The notes beneath the pieces are model-generated. The model was not told the origin of the DNA and ran no database searches. It worked only from the letters and a program-made list of their open reading frames with translations. A DNA stretch of 64,000 bases from the NCBI RefSeq assembly GCF_000719475.1, contig NZ_JOGO01000004.1, forward strand, positions 124,001-188,000, read 5' to 3'. Positions within the stretch are counted from its first letter, which is position 1, and the number at the start of each line of letters is the position of its first letter. Positions 34,552 through 43,905 of this stretch are shown one piece after another. The stretch comes from Streptomyces sp. NRRL F-5630. Its GTDB lineage: Bacteria > Actinomycetota > Actinomycetes > Streptomycetales > Streptomycetaceae. The position numbers and the translations under genes are program-made.

Positions 34552-35274
34552 GTGGATGACTGGCTGAAAGACTCCACCGAGGTGGAGGCGTCATGGGTGA
34601 CCGTCGACCTGGCGATCTTCACGATCAGGTCCGGGCAGTTGATGGTGCTGCTGATCGAGCGCGGGGTGGAGCCCTTCCTCGGTCGGCCTGCGCTGCCCGG
34701 CGGTTACGTGCAGAAGAACGAGACCCTGCGTGAGGGCGCGCTCCGTGAACTCCGCGAGGAGGCCGGAATCGACGGGAACAAGTTGCACCTCGAACAACTC
34801 GGCGCCTACGGAGACCCCCGACGCGACCCGAGGGGACGAGTGGTCACCATCGCCTATCTCGCGTTGGGACCGGACCTGCCCGCCCCCGTGGGCGGCACCG
34901 ACGCCCGACGCGCCTACTGGGCTCCCGTCTCCCAGCTGGAAGGAAAGCAGTCGGCGTTGGCATTCGATCATCCGGCGATCCTCGCCGAAGCCCTAGAGCA
35001 GGTCCGGAGCAAGCTCGAATACACGGCCGTCGCCACGGCCTTCTGCGGGGAACTCCTCACTCTGAGCGAGTTGCGTACGGTCTACGAAGTGATCTGGGGC
35101 CAACAACTGGACCCGAGTAACTTCCGCCGCAAGGTGCTCAACACCACGGGCTTCGTCAAGCCCACCGGCGATCAACGCTTCCCCCCCACCGGCCGCCCGG
35201 CTGCCCTCTACCGCCGCGGTGACGCCTGGCTGCTCAACCCGCCACTGCTGCGAAGCGCCGGGCACACGGTGTGA
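34552..35274 (+). CDS. NrtR-like transcriptional regulator (Nudix domain plus winged helix)
   Basis: 240 residues from GTG 34552 (AGGGG upstream). The Nudix domain (about 15-150) includes RPALPGGYVQKNETL and ALRELREEAGI, close to the Nudix box consensus. The C-terminal winged helix reads LLTLSELRTVYEVIWGQQL, then NFRRKVLNTTGFVKPTG. This architecture is the NrtR/NdnR class, in which ADP-ribose or related NAD derivatives control repression of NAD genes. Here it is divergent from the membrane-protein/nucleosidase operon rather than NAD biosynthesis genes, so it may tie that operon to NAD-metabolite levels. Confidence 0.85.
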   Translation: MDDWLKDSTEVEASWVTVDLAIFTIRSGQLMVLLIERGVEPFLGRPALPGGYVQKNETLREGALRELREEAGIDGNKLHLEQLGAYGDPRRDPRGRVVTIAYLALGPDLPAPVGGTDARRAYWAPVSQLEGKQSALAFDHPAILAEALEQVRSKLEYTAVATAFCGELLTLSELRTVYEVIWGQQLDPSNFRRKVLNTTGFVKPTGDQRFPPTGRPAALYRRGDAWLLNPPLLRSAGHTV

Positions 35275-35408
35275 CCCGCACCCGGAGTCGGACGACGCCC
35301 CAGATCGACCCCGCCACACCCCCTTCGGTTAAGCCGTCGCCCAGCCCGCCGCGCTGGGGTGAGTCGGCCTGGGCAAACTCACCGACTTTGAGCAGGCCAG
35401 CGGCCGAC

Positions 35409-35885
35409 TTACGAGGGCCTTGTGACGGCAGGAGACGTGGCGGCCATTCGCGTAAGGTCGCGGACGGTTTCCTGCCATTGCCAGGAGTCGCTGCTGCACG
35501 ACTCTGCTTCATCGACCGGCTGCCAGGTCGCCAGTTCGTCCAGGCAGGCGATCACCGCAGAGGGGTCTGAGTCGGGTACTCCGGTCTGGCTGTCAAGCCG
35601 CTCGTTGACGTCGTGCAGGCGGTGAGCCGCACAGTAGTAGGAGAGTTGGGTGTCGGTAAGTCTGCGGAGGGCGTAGCCGCCACACTTGCTGCACCAGTCG
35701 GAGTCGGTGCGCGCCATGAGATCGGCGACGGCCAGGAGGTCGTCTCCGCGCACTACCGCCGCGCTGTGTTGAGCGTGCCGGCACAGAGGCGAGTGGCCCC
35801 TGCCCTCGATCAGAGGGTTGGCCTTGGTGATGTGGAGCTGGACTGCGGCCAGGGGCCCAAGGGGAGGGCGCTGCCACCTTCCCAC
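35409..35885 (-). CDS. Hypothetical Cys-rich protein of the island
   Basis: 158 residues. The middle contains CSKCGG, then YYCAAHRLHD, a possible zinc ribbon, and an upstream CRHAQHSA. Composition is protein-like and less Arg-biased than shadow frames. I do not recognise it; small Cys/His proteins of this kind are frequent in actinomycete integrative elements. The start is uncertain: an in-frame GTG near 35750 would give a shorter protein beginning just before the zinc ribbon. Confidence 0.45.
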   Translation of the reverse strand: MGRWQRPPLGPLAAVQLHITKANPLIEGRGHSPLCRHAQHSAAVVRGDDLLAVADLMARTDSDWCSKCGGYALRRLTDTQLSYYCAAHRLHDVNERLDSQTGVPDSDPSAVIACLDELATWQPVDEAESCSSDSWQWQETVRDLTRMAATSPAVTRPS

Positions 35886-35954
35886 CGGTTACTGCCGGGT
35901 TTGCAATGGCACAAGGTTGAGGCGGGCCTCTGTGAGGAGGCCGTGCTGCCCAAG

Positions 35955-36141
35955 GCGCTGCGTCTGGAGGTGACGCAAGCTCCGCAGGATCGCCGGCCAC
36001 GGTTCACTGACCACCACCTAGCGCTACCTGCACCCGGACGTCCGCCAGATCACGGCTGCCGGGGCGGCACTCTCCGCCCACTTCAGCGCGCTGAGCGCAC
36101 CACGCTCGCTGCCGGGCCCAGTCGTCGTCCAGTCGTCATGA
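35955..36141 (+). pseudogene. C-terminal relic of a tyrosine integrase beside tRNA-Pro
   Basis: One plus frame reads RKLRRIAGHGSLTTT, then a TAG where Gln is expected, then RYLHPDVRQITAAGAALSAHF and SALSAPRSLPGPVVVQSS before TGA at 36139-36141. HGSLTTT-x-RYLHPD is the conserved His-Tyr end of actinomycete tyrosine integrases, with the nucleophile Tyr in RYLHP. The frame is closed by a TGA just upstream and the internal TAG, so it cannot encode an active enzyme. It lies 120 bp from the 3' end of tRNA-Pro, the standard location for an integrase gene. Confidence 0.75.
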
Positions 36142-36205
36142 CCCGCTGACCCGGTCAGGGGCGCCAGGCCTCCGGTTGGTCCCCAACTGGTCCCCAAACA
36201 ACGCC

Positions 36206-36243
36206 TCAGGGCCGGTACCGGATCTCTCCGGTACCGGCCCTGA
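36206..36243 (-). terminator. Terminator of the tRNA-Pro transcript
   Basis: A 16-bp perfect stem (arms 36206-36221 and 36228-36243, TCAGGGCCGGTACCGG outward) with a 6-nt loop begins 19 bp past the tRNA 3' end. Confidence 0.7.
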
Positions 36244-36261
36244 AAAGCCGACTGTCTCCAG

Positions 36262-36335
<74 letters not shown>

Positions 36336-36415
36336 ATGCCCGGCTGAGGTGTTCCCCGCGCCGTGCGAGAAGTACATTACCGCACGTCCGGGGGCTCGGG
36401 TGACGCGGAGGGAGT

Positions 36416-36907
36416 GTGGGGGGCTTGGCTGAGCGGGACAGGGACGCGGAGGGGCGGGCACGGAGTGCGCGGCCACGCGACGGGCTGGGGCGGCCTCTTC
36501 CGTACGGGGACCCCGGCGGGGTGGCGCGGCAGCCCGAAGGGGTGGTGCGGGCCGGGGCGGAGACGGTGCGGGAGGCGCAGGCACTGCTCGACGCCGGGCG
36601 GCCCTTTCACGCGCACGAGGTCTTCGAGGACGCCTGGAAGAGCGGGCCCGAGAGCGAACGGGCGCTGTGGCGGTCGCTCGCCCAGCTCGCCGTGGGGCTG
36701 ACGCACGCGGCGCGGGGGAACGGGCGGGGCGGGGCACGGCTGCTGCTGCGCGGCGCGGCGGGGCTGGAGGGGTGCCGGGACGGGTACGGGCTCGACCTGC
36801 CCGGCCTCGTCGACTGGGCCACCGCGCTGGCGGGGCGCCTCGACGCGGCCGGGCGGGACGGGGACGGGGTGGACCCCGTGGCCGAGGCACCACGGCTTCG
36901 CGGCTGA
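36416..36907 (+). CDS. DUF309 family protein
   Basis: 163 residues from GTG 36416 (GGAGGG upstream; start moderately uncertain). The DUF309 core is clear: ALLDAGRPFHAHEVFEDAWK, then ERALWRSLAQLAVGLTHAARGN. The small helical family is conserved but uncharacterised; the HAHEVFED...W signature is thought to form a surface pocket. The N-terminal 40 residues are basic and low-complexity. Confidence 0.82.
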   Translation: MGGLAERDRDAEGRARSARPRDGLGRPLPYGDPGGVARQPEGVVRAGAETVREAQALLDAGRPFHAHEVFEDAWKSGPESERALWRSLAQLAVGLTHAARGNGRGGARLLLRGAAGLEGCRDGYGLDLPGLVDWATALAGRLDAAGRDGDGVDPVAEAPRLRG

Positions 36908-37044
36908 GCCGGTCGCGCCCGCCCCCCGCGCACCCCGCGCCCGCACGTAGTGGTGGCGGCCTGCCGTTCCTCGCCCGCGCACCCACGCACCCAGCGCCTC
37001 CGCCCGCCCGGCCGCGTACCCCGGCACCCGCTCGCCCCTCCCCC

Positions 37045-37878
37045 ATGCGGCAGACTCCTCCCGTGCGAACCATTCACGTCATCGGGATCGGAGCGGGGGA
37101 CCCGCGGCAGCTCACGCTGGAGGCGGTCGAGGCCATGCGGGACACCGAGGTGTTCTTCGTGCTCGACAAGGGCGAGGAGAAGGCCGACCTCACGGCGCTG
37201 CGGTACGGGATGCTCGACGCGCATCTGCCGGACCCCGGCGCGTACCGCGTGGTGAGCGTGCCCGATCCCGAGCGGGACAGGGACCGCGGGGCCGGGCGCG
37301 AGCGGTACGCGCGGGCCGTGGACGAGTGGCGGGCGGCGCGGGCGGCGCTCTTCGGGCGGCTGTTCCGTTCCGAGCTGGGCGAGGACGGGGTCGGGGCGCT
37401 GCTCGTCTGGGGCGATCCCGCGCTCTACGACTCGACGCTCGGGATGCTCGCCGAGGTCCGCGCGGACGGGATCGACTTCGCGACGACCGTCGTGCCGGGG
37501 GTCACCGCTCCCGCGACGCTGGCGGCGCGGCACCGTACCGTGCTCAACCGGATCGGTGGCGCCGTGCAGATCACCACCGGGCGGAGGCTCGCCGAGGGCT
37601 TCCCCGAAGAGGCCGACGATGTCGTCGTGATGCTCGACGCGCAGACGCGCTTCGCCGCGTACGCCGGGCGCGAGGACCTGGACATCTACTGGGGCGCCTA
37701 CCTCGGCACCCCGGACGAGCTGCTCGTCTCGGGGCCGCTCTCCGAGGTGTCGACGCCGCTCGTCCGGTTGCGCGAGGAGGCCCGGGCGCGCAAGGGCTGG
37801 ATCATGGACACGTATCTGCTGCGCCGTCACCGCGACGCGGGCGCCGAGCGCGCGCCGGTGGTCCTGCCGGCGAGCTGA
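37045..37878 (+). CDS. cobF: Precorrin-6A synthase (deacetylating)
   Basis: 277 residues from ATG 37045; GTG 37063 is an alternative start with no better SD. The tetrapyrrole methylase fold is visible from IHVIGIGAGDPRQLTLEAVEAM, split here as IHVIGIGAGDPRQL and TLEAVEAM, through LLVWGDPALYDST and TTVVPGVTA. VFFVLDKGEEK is characteristic of CobF. The enzyme performs the SAM-dependent C-1 methylation with acetate loss in aerobic cobalamin synthesis. It stands apart from other cob genes, as is common in Streptomyces. Confidence 0.92.
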   Translation: MRQTPPVRTIHVIGIGAGDPRQLTLEAVEAMRDTEVFFVLDKGEEKADLTALRYGMLDAHLPDPGAYRVVSVPDPERDRDRGAGRERYARAVDEWRAARAALFGRLFRSELGEDGVGALLVWGDPALYDSTLGMLAEVRADGIDFATTVVPGVTAPATLAARHRTVLNRIGGAVQITTGRRLAEGFPEEADDVVVMLDAQTRFAAYAGREDLDIYWGAYLGTPDELLVSGPLSEVSTPLVRLREEARARKGWIMDTYLLRRHRDAGAERAPVVLPAS

Positions 37879-38060
37879 CCCCGGGAGCGCGCCGCGCGCC
37901 CTGTCCACCCACCGGCCCCGCGCCCACCGGCTGCCCCCGCGCCCGCCCCGACCGGGCCCCCGACCGGGCCGCGCCACCCCCTGCACTCCCCCACGGAACC
38001 CGCTCCCCTTCCGGGTGCGCACCTCGTGCAGGCCGTGCGGCCCGGTGTGAGCCTGGCAGC

Positions 38061-40199
38061 GTGACGACCGCTCCCGAGAAGGCACCCACCGCCCCGCAGC
38101 CGCCGGTCTTGGACAAACGCCGCCGCAACATCGTCTTCGCGACGATCACGCTCGGCATCCTGCTCGCCGCGCTCGACCAGACGATCGTGGGCACCGCGCT
38201 GCCGACGATCGTGGCCGACCTCGGGGGCGGCGAGCACATGTCGTGGGTGGTCACCTCGTACCTGCTCGCCGAGACGGTCTCGACCGTGCTCGTGGGCAAG
38301 TTCGGCGACCTCTTCGGGCGCAAGGTCGTCTTCCAGGTCTCGGCGATCGTGTTCATCACCGGCTCGTTCCTGTGCGGGCTCGCCTCGGACATGCTGCTGC
38401 TCATCATGTGGCGCGCGCTCCAGGGGATCGGTGCGGGCGGGCTCATGGTGACGGCGATGGCGCTCATCGCGGACGTGATCCCCTTGCGCGAGCGCGGCAA
38501 GTACCAGGGAGCGATCGGGGCCGTGTTCGGGGTCTCGACGGTCGTCGGGCCGCTGCTCGGCGGGGTCTTCACGGACCATCTGACCTGGCGCTGGGCCTTC
38601 TACGTCAACGTGCCGATCGCGATCGTCGTGGTGATCGCCGCCGCGCGCACGATCCCCTCCGTGCGCGCGGGCGTGAAACCGGTGATCGACTACCTCGGCA
38701 TCGCGCTCGTCGCGATCGGGGCGAGCGCGCTGATCCTGGCCACGAGCTGGGGCGGCAACCAGTACGCGTGGGGCTCTGGCGTCATCATCGGGCTCTTCGC
38801 GGCCGGTATCGCGGGGCTGGGGCTTTTCTGCTTCACCGAGACGCGGGCACGGCAGCCCATGCTGCCGATGCGGCTCTTCCGCAACCCGGTCTTCGGCGTG
38901 TGCGCGATCCTCAGTTTCGTCGTGGGCTTCGCGATGCTCGGCGCGCTCACCTTCCTGCCCACCTACCTCCAGTACGTGGATGGGGACTCCGCGACGATCT
39001 CCGGCGTGCGCACGCTGCCCATGGTGATCGGCCTGTTGATCGCCTCGGTCTTCAGCGGCAACGTGGTGAGCAAGACCGGTCACTACCGGATCTTCCCGAT
39101 CGTCGGGACGCTCGTGATGGGGGCCGGGCTCTTCCTCCTGTCCCGGATGGACAACCACTCGGGGGTGTGGCGCGAGTCCCTGTACATGTTCGTGCTCGGG
39201 GTGGGGATCGGGCTCTCGATGCAGGTCCTGACGATCGCGGTGCAGAACACCGTGGACTACGCGGACCTCGGCGCGGCGACCTCTGGCGTCACCTTCTTCC
39301 GCACCCTCGGCAGTTCCTTCGGCACGGCCGTCTTCGGGACCATCTACGCCAACGCGCTCACGCCGAGACTGCGGACGGGGGTGGGCGAGGGGGCGCGTGC
39401 GGCGGGACTGGACCTGGCGGTCGTGGCGCGCGGGGCGGGAAGTCCCGAAGGGGTGCACGCACTGCCGCCGGCGGCGCGCGCGCCGGTCGTGCACGCGTAC
39501 GCGGAGTCGCTCCAGACGGTGTTCCTGTGGACGGTACCGGTCGCGGTCTTCGGTTTCCTGGTGGCGCTGTTCCTGCGGCAGGTCAAGCTCAACGACCCGG
39601 CGCGCAGCGGTTCGACGGACCTCGGGGAGGGCTTCCAGGCCCCGGCGGTACGGGCTTCGCAGGACGTGCTCGAACTCGCGGTCGCCCGGATCATGCTGAG
39701 GGCGCCCCGGGAGACCGGGCGGCGGCTCGTGGCCGAGTCGGACACCCGCCTCGACATCGCGGGGGCGTGGGCGGTCATGCAGATCTACCTGTTCACGCGG
39801 CTGGTGGGCTTCGCGAGCATCGGCGTCATCGCCTCCCGCCACCGGCTGCCGCCCGAGGTCCTCGTCCCGGTCTTCGACCGGATGGTGGAGGAGGGGTACG
39901 TGACACGTCACGGCTCCGTCCTCTCGCACACCCCGGCGGGCGAGCGCGAGACGGCCCTCATCACAGGGGCGTGGTCGCGGTGGCTCCGCGACCAGTTGGA
40001 GGGCATGGAGGAGCCCGTACGGGAGGGTGCCCCCACCGGTGCGACGCTGAAGCGGCCGGACGACGCGGAGGTCCGCGCGGCCCTGGACGCGATCACGAAG
40101 CGGTTGCTGGCGGAGGACCTGGCGGACGGCGGGATGGCTCCGCCGGTACGGGCCGGGGAAGTCGGCGCCGGCCGCCGGGGCGCCGCCTCCGGCGGGTGA
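38061..40199 (+). CDS. DHA2-type MFS multidrug exporter with C-terminal winged-helix-like extension
   Basis: 712 residues from GTG 38061. The first ~515 residues hold 14 predicted helices with DHA2 signatures (LDQTIVGTALPTIVADLG; GKFGDLFGRK; RALQGIGAGG). The remaining ~190 residues are soluble. They contain VARIMLRAPRETGRRLVAESD, then RLPPEVLVPVFDRMVEEGYVTR and LSHTPAGERET, arranged like a MarR-type winged helix with its wing. Similar tails occur on some actinomycete EmrB-like exporters, but fusion of a DNA-binding-type fold to a transporter is unusual. Substrate unknown. Confidence 0.88.
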   Translation: MTTAPEKAPTAPQPPVLDKRRRNIVFATITLGILLAALDQTIVGTALPTIVADLGGGEHMSWVVTSYLLAETVSTVLVGKFGDLFGRKVVFQVSAIVFITGSFLCGLASDMLLLIMWRALQGIGAGGLMVTAMALIADVIPLRERGKYQGAIGAVFGVSTVVGPLLGGVFTDHLTWRWAFYVNVPIAIVVVIAAARTIPSVRAGVKPVIDYLGIALVAIGASALILATSWGGNQYAWGSGVIIGLFAAGIAGLGLFCFTETRARQPMLPMRLFRNPVFGVCAILSFVVGFAMLGALTFLPTYLQYVDGDSATISGVRTLPMVIGLLIASVFSGNVVSKTGHYRIFPIVGTLVMGAGLFLLSRMDNHSGVWRESLYMFVLGVGIGLSMQVLTIAVQNTVDYADLGAATSGVTFFRTLGSSFGTAVFGTIYANALTPRLRTGVGEGARAAGLDLAVVARGAGSPEGVHALPPAARAPVVHAYAESLQTVFLWTVPVAVFGFLVALFLRQVKLNDPARSGSTDLGEGFQAPAVRASQDVLELAVARIMLRAPRETGRRLVAESDTRLDIAGAWAVMQIYLFTRLVGFASIGVIASRHRLPPEVLVPVFDRMVEEGYVTRHGSVLSHTPAGERETALITGAWSRWLRDQLEGMEEPVREGAPTGATLKRPDDAEVRAALDAITKRLLAEDLADGGMAPPVRAGEVGAGRRGAASGG

Positions 40200-40265
40200 G
40201 GAACGGGGCCCGGGGACGGAGGCAGGGGCGCCCGGCCGGACGGCGGGCGTCGCGCCCCGGTTCCT

Positions 40266-40631
40266 TCACCCCCGCCGCGCCTCCACCTCCAGCGCCAGCT
40301 CCCGCAGCACGTCCGCCGAGCTGAGGTCCCCCCGCCCCTCGTCGTGCGCTTCCGCCAGTTCCGACCAGGCGAAGACGAATCCCGCCGCGAGCCGCGTCAG
40401 CGCGTGGCTCATCTGTTCCCCGATGACCGCCCCGAGGTCGGAGACGGCCGTGCCCTCGGGGATCTCGACGGCGGGCAGCACCTCCTTGACGAGGTCGCCG
40501 ACGAGCCCGAGCCTGCTGAGGTCGTCTTCCTCGTCCTCCGTGCCCTCCTCGGCCCGCATCCACTCAGCCGACGCGGTGAGGAGGCTGATGATGCGGAGGA
40601 TGATGTCGCGCTGTTGCTCGTCGTACTCCAT
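40266..40631 (-). CDS. Conserved hypothetical acidic protein
   Basis: 121 residues from ATG 40631. Largely helical and acidic (RAEEGTEDEEDDLSRLG), with a C-terminal amphipathic half (MSHALTRLAAGFVFAWSELAEAH). I recognise no family. The frame stays open far upstream into the neighbouring exporter, but the internal ATG gives a compact, protein-like product. Confidence 0.65.
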   Translation of the reverse strand: MEYDEQQRDIILRIISLLTASAEWMRAEEGTEDEEDDLSRLGLVGDLVKEVLPAVEIPEGTAVSDLGAVIGEQMSHALTRLAAGFVFAWSELAEAHDEGRGDLSSADVLRELALEVEARRG

Positions 40632-40747
40632 GCCGCCGAGGCTAGTACGCCGCACCCGCGCGACCGCCGCACCCCGCGCGCCCATCGTCACGCACGACCG
40701 CCCCGCCCCGTGACGACGGGAGGGGGCGGTGTGCGCCGACGGGTGGC

Positions 40748-42415
40748 TCAGTCGCGGGCCGCGCCCGGAGCCGTACCGCTGCCGGAGGTCTCCTTGCCGA
40801 GGACGGCAGCGTCGCGCGGGGCCGGGACCTCGTCGGGCACTGCGGCGTCGGGGGCGGCCGGGCCGCCCTCGGCGGCGAGGCGCTCCATGCCGCTCGTCGT
40901 CTTGAGCGGCTTCTCCTTGATGAAGAGGACCGCGATGATCGCGAGGAAGGCGAAGGGCGTCGCGACGAGGAAGAGGTCGCCGGTGGCGACGCCGTACGCG
41001 TGCTCGACGATGTCCTTGATCTGCGGCGGGAGCTTCGTCATGTCGGGCACGGAGTCGCCGCCGCCCTCGCCCGCCGGGATGCCCGCGTCCTTGAAGCCCG
41101 TGCTCAGCTCGGTGCTGACGCGGTGGGCGAGGACCGCTCCGAGGACGCTCGTGCCGATCGTGCCGCCGAGGGAGCGGAAGAAGGAGAGCACGGAGGTGGC
41201 CGCGCCGAGTTCGTGCGCGTCCACGTCGTTCTGCGCGGCGAGCACGAGGTTCTGCATGAGCATGCCGACGCCGAGGCCCATGACGGCCATGTAGAGGCTG
41301 AGCAGCCCGAAGTGAGTGTCGGAACCGATGGTCGAGAGCAGTCCCAGACCGGCGGTCATGACGATCGCGCCCGCGACCAGGTAGATCTTCCACTTGCCCG
41401 TGGCGGAGATGATCTGCCCGGCGACGGTCGACGAGACGAGCAGGCCGAAGATCATCGGCAGGCTCATGAGCCCGGCGACGGTCGGCGACTTGCCGAGGGA
41501 GACCTGGAAGTACTGCGAGAGGAAGACGGTCCCCGCGAACATCGCGATGCCGACGAGGAAGCTCGCGACGGTCGTGAGGGTGACGGTGCGGTTGCGGAAG
41601 ATGCCGAGCGGGATGATCGGCTCCTTCGCGCGGGTCTCGACCCACACGGCGAGCCCGAGCAGGACGACGCCGAGGCCGACGAGGAGCCCGGTCTCGGTCG
41701 AGGCCCAGTCGAACGTGTCGCCCGCGAGCGAGGTCCAGATCAGCAGGTCGCAGACGCCCGCGACGATGAGGAAGGCGCCGAGCCAGTCGATGCGGACCTC
41801 GCGGCGGATGGTGGGCAGCTTCAGGGTGCGCTGGAGCAGGATGATCCCGGCGAGGGCGAAGGGCACGCCGATGAAGAAGCACCAGCGCCAGCCGAGCCAG
41901 GAGGTGTCCACGAGGACGCCGCCGACGAGCGGGCCCGCGACGGTGCCGACCGCGAAGACGGCGCCGAAGATGCCCGCGTACTTGCCGAGGCGGCGCGGCG
42001 GGATGATCGCCGCCATGACGACCTGGGCGAGCGCGGTGAGACCACCGCCGCCGATGCCCTGGAGGACGCGGCTGACGATCAGCGTGATGACGTCCTGGGA
42101 GAAGCCGGCGACGAGCGAGCCGACGATGAAGAGGCCGAGCGAGAGCTGGAGGAGCAGCTTCTGGTTGAAGAGGTCCGCCAGCTTGCCCCACAGCGGCACC
42201 GTCGCGGTCATCGCGAGGAGCTCGGAGGTGACGACCCAGGTGTACGAGGACTGGCTCGCGCCGAGGTCCGCGATGATGCGGGGCAGGGCGTTGGCGACGA
42301 CGGTGCCCGCGAGGATGGCGACGAACATACCCGCCATCAGGCCCGACATCGCCTGGAGTATCTGGCGGTTGGTCATGGAGGTCGGCGACGGCGCGGTCGC
42401 CTCGGCTGTGCTCAC
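40748..42415 (-). CDS. DHA2-type MFS multidrug exporter
   Basis: 555 residues from GTG 42415, with AAGGA 6 nt upstream. 14-helix layout with AGTVVANALPRIIADLGAS, GKLADLFNQK, RVLQGIGGGGLTAL and motif C-like AVGTVAGPLVGG. Soluble, acidic C-terminal tail. The TetR gene lies 206 bp upstream on the same strand and presumably controls it. The cargo could be an antibiotic or lipid; not predictable. Confidence 0.92.
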   Translation of the reverse strand: MSTAEATAPSPTSMTNRQILQAMSGLMAGMFVAILAGTVVANALPRIIADLGASQSSYTWVVTSELLAMTATVPLWGKLADLFNQKLLLQLSLGLFIVGSLVAGFSQDVITLIVSRVLQGIGGGGLTALAQVVMAAIIPPRRLGKYAGIFGAVFAVGTVAGPLVGGVLVDTSWLGWRWCFFIGVPFALAGIILLQRTLKLPTIRREVRIDWLGAFLIVAGVCDLLIWTSLAGDTFDWASTETGLLVGLGVVLLGLAVWVETRAKEPIIPLGIFRNRTVTLTTVASFLVGIAMFAGTVFLSQYFQVSLGKSPTVAGLMSLPMIFGLLVSSTVAGQIISATGKWKIYLVAGAIVMTAGLGLLSTIGSDTHFGLLSLYMAVMGLGVGMLMQNLVLAAQNDVDAHELGAATSVLSFFRSLGGTIGTSVLGAVLAHRVSTELSTGFKDAGIPAGEGGGDSVPDMTKLPPQIKDIVEHAYGVATGDLFLVATPFAFLAIIAVLFIKEKPLKTTSGMERLAAEGGPAAPDAAVPDEVPAPRDAAVLGKETSGSGTAPGAARD

Positions 42416-42621
42416 GTTGTCCTTCTTGAAAGGGAGACGGTGGTACGTGCGGGGACAGGGCGGAGCCCGTGCGGCGGGGCCGCGTCCGGGCCGGGAGGGA
42501 ACAGGCGGTGACACCGTGCTCCCGGGACGGTCGGGGGTCGAGCGGTCGGTACGGGGATGCGGGACGGGGACACCCGGGGCGGCGGACCGGCGCCGCTTGC
42601 CGGTGGGGAGCCGTCCGCCCC

Positions 42622-43338
42622 TCAGTCGGTGGGCCGCCGCAGTCCGGCGGCGAGGTGGGTGAAGACCTCGGCGAAGGTCTCCGCGAGGTCGGTGTCCGCG
42701 GGGCGCGCGCACCAGTGCTCGAAGGTGACGCGCACCGCCGTGTGGGCCACGGCCGCGAGCAGCCGGGCGAAGAGGGGGATGTCGGCGCCCGCCCAGTCCC
42801 CCGGCTCCCGCTGGCGCGCCGCGCTGCCCGGGTCGCTCGCCGGAGCGGGCACGGGGGCGGGCGCGGCGGCGCCGGGGGGCCGCCCCAGCCAGGTGGCGAC
42901 GGCGCGGGCCAGTTCCCGCTCGTCGCTGGAGTATGAGTTGAGGGCGCGCACGATGAGGTGCGGGGAACGCTGGAAGACCTCGAACTGCAGGTTCAGCAGC
43001 TCCTGCCGCTCCTCGAAGCCCGTCAGTTCGCCGACGAAAGCCGCACGGACCGCCTCCAGCGGCGACAGCTCGGCGGGAGCGGCGCGGACGGCTGCGAGGA
43101 TGCGCTCCGAGACGCCTTCGTCGATGAGGACGAACGCGTCGTCATGGCTGGCGAAGTAGTTGAAGAAGGTACGGGGCGAGACCCCGGCTGCCTCACTGAT
43201 CGCCTCGACTGTGACGTTCTCGGCCCCGTGCTCCGCGGCGAGCCGGATCGCGGCCTCGGCGAGGGCGGCGCGGGTCGCGCGCTTCTTCCGCTGCCGGAGC
43301 CCGCCGACGGGCGCGTGGTCGTTCGTCACGTCGTGCAT
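42622..43338 (-). CDS. TetR-family regulator
   Basis: 238 residues from ATG 43338. The N-terminal HTH (about 12-58) reads ALAEAAIRLAAEHGAENVTVEAISEAAGVSPRTFFNYFASHDD in two parts: RLAAEHGAENVTVEAISE and AAGVSPRTFFNYF. This matches the class of TetR repressors that guard MFS exporters. A Pro/Ala-rich insert near 158-180 separates ligand-domain helices. Upstream sequence around 43339-43370 is AT-rich (ATATTAGGCAAAAATGC) and should hold its promoter and operator. Confidence 0.9.
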   Translation of the reverse strand: MHDVTNDHAPVGGLRQRKKRATRAALAEAAIRLAAEHGAENVTVEAISEAAGVSPRTFFNYFASHDDAFVLIDEGVSERILAAVRAAPAELSPLEAVRAAFVGELTGFEERQELLNLQFEVFQRSPHLIVRALNSYSSDERELARAVATWLGRPPGAAAPAPVPAPASDPGSAARQREPGDWAGADIPLFARLLAAVAHTAVRVTFEHWCARPADTDLAETFAEVFTHLAAGLRRPTD

Positions 43339-43602
43339 ATTAGGCAAAAATGCAGGCTGCGCAAACTCCGTTGTGCGGGCGGGCATCCTCTGCTGTGCGG
43401 GAGGCCGTCACCTGCCGAGGGCACCCCTCCGCTGGGCGCGAGAGCGCCGCCTCGGCGTGGACAGCCCCTCGTCCACGGGGGCGGCCAGGTACCGCTGGGC
43501 GCGCACGTGCCGCGCGCGGTGTCGTCGTCGGCCCGTCAGCCGGTCCGGCCGGCCTTCACGCCCGCGAGCGCCCGTGCCAGCCGCGGCTCCCGTATCCGCA
43601 GC

Positions 43603-43905
43603 TCACACCGGCGCGGGCCCGTTCCCCGTCGCCCGGCCCGATTCCTCCGTGTCCTCACTGACCCACTCCAGCAGGACCTCCCCCTCGGCCCCGGTCGGCA
43701 GGCGCAGGAGGAGAGCCAGGCCCGCGAGGTCCGCGAGGGCGCGGGAGCCGGCCGCCGCTTCCAGCGTCACGGTCCAGGGTTCGCCGTGGCCCTCGGGGCC
43801 GTCCGAGGGCTCCAGGACCGTGAGGGACACGACCACGTCGATGCCGGTCGCGCTCACCCCCGTGCCCTCACCGAGCAGCAGGGCGGGACCTTGGTAGCTG
43901 CGCAT
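43603..43905 (-). CDS. Conserved hypothetical protein
   Basis: 100 residues from ATG 43905 (MRSYQGPALLL). Predominantly beta-strand pattern (VVVSLTVLEPSDG; EPWTVTLEAAAGS; GEVLLEWVSEDTEESG). I recall similar short proteins in Streptomyces, but no function is known to me. Stands alone. Confidence 0.6.
   Translation of the reverse strand: MRSYQGPALLLGEGTGVSATGIDVVVSLTVLEPSDGPEGHGEPWTVTLEAAAGSRALADLAGLALLLRLPTGAEGEVLLEWVSEDTEESGRATGNGPAPV

Noticed and set aside
36206..36243. The palindrome with two GGTACC sites as a recombination or attachment core
   Set aside because: Its position just downstream of the tRNA 3' end and its hairpin form are fully explained by a tRNA terminator; an attachment core would overlap the tRNA itself.
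38243..40324. Long plus-strand frame inside the MFS exporter
   Set aside because: Out-of-frame shadow; no membrane helices or motifs, while the exporter frame has all family signatures.
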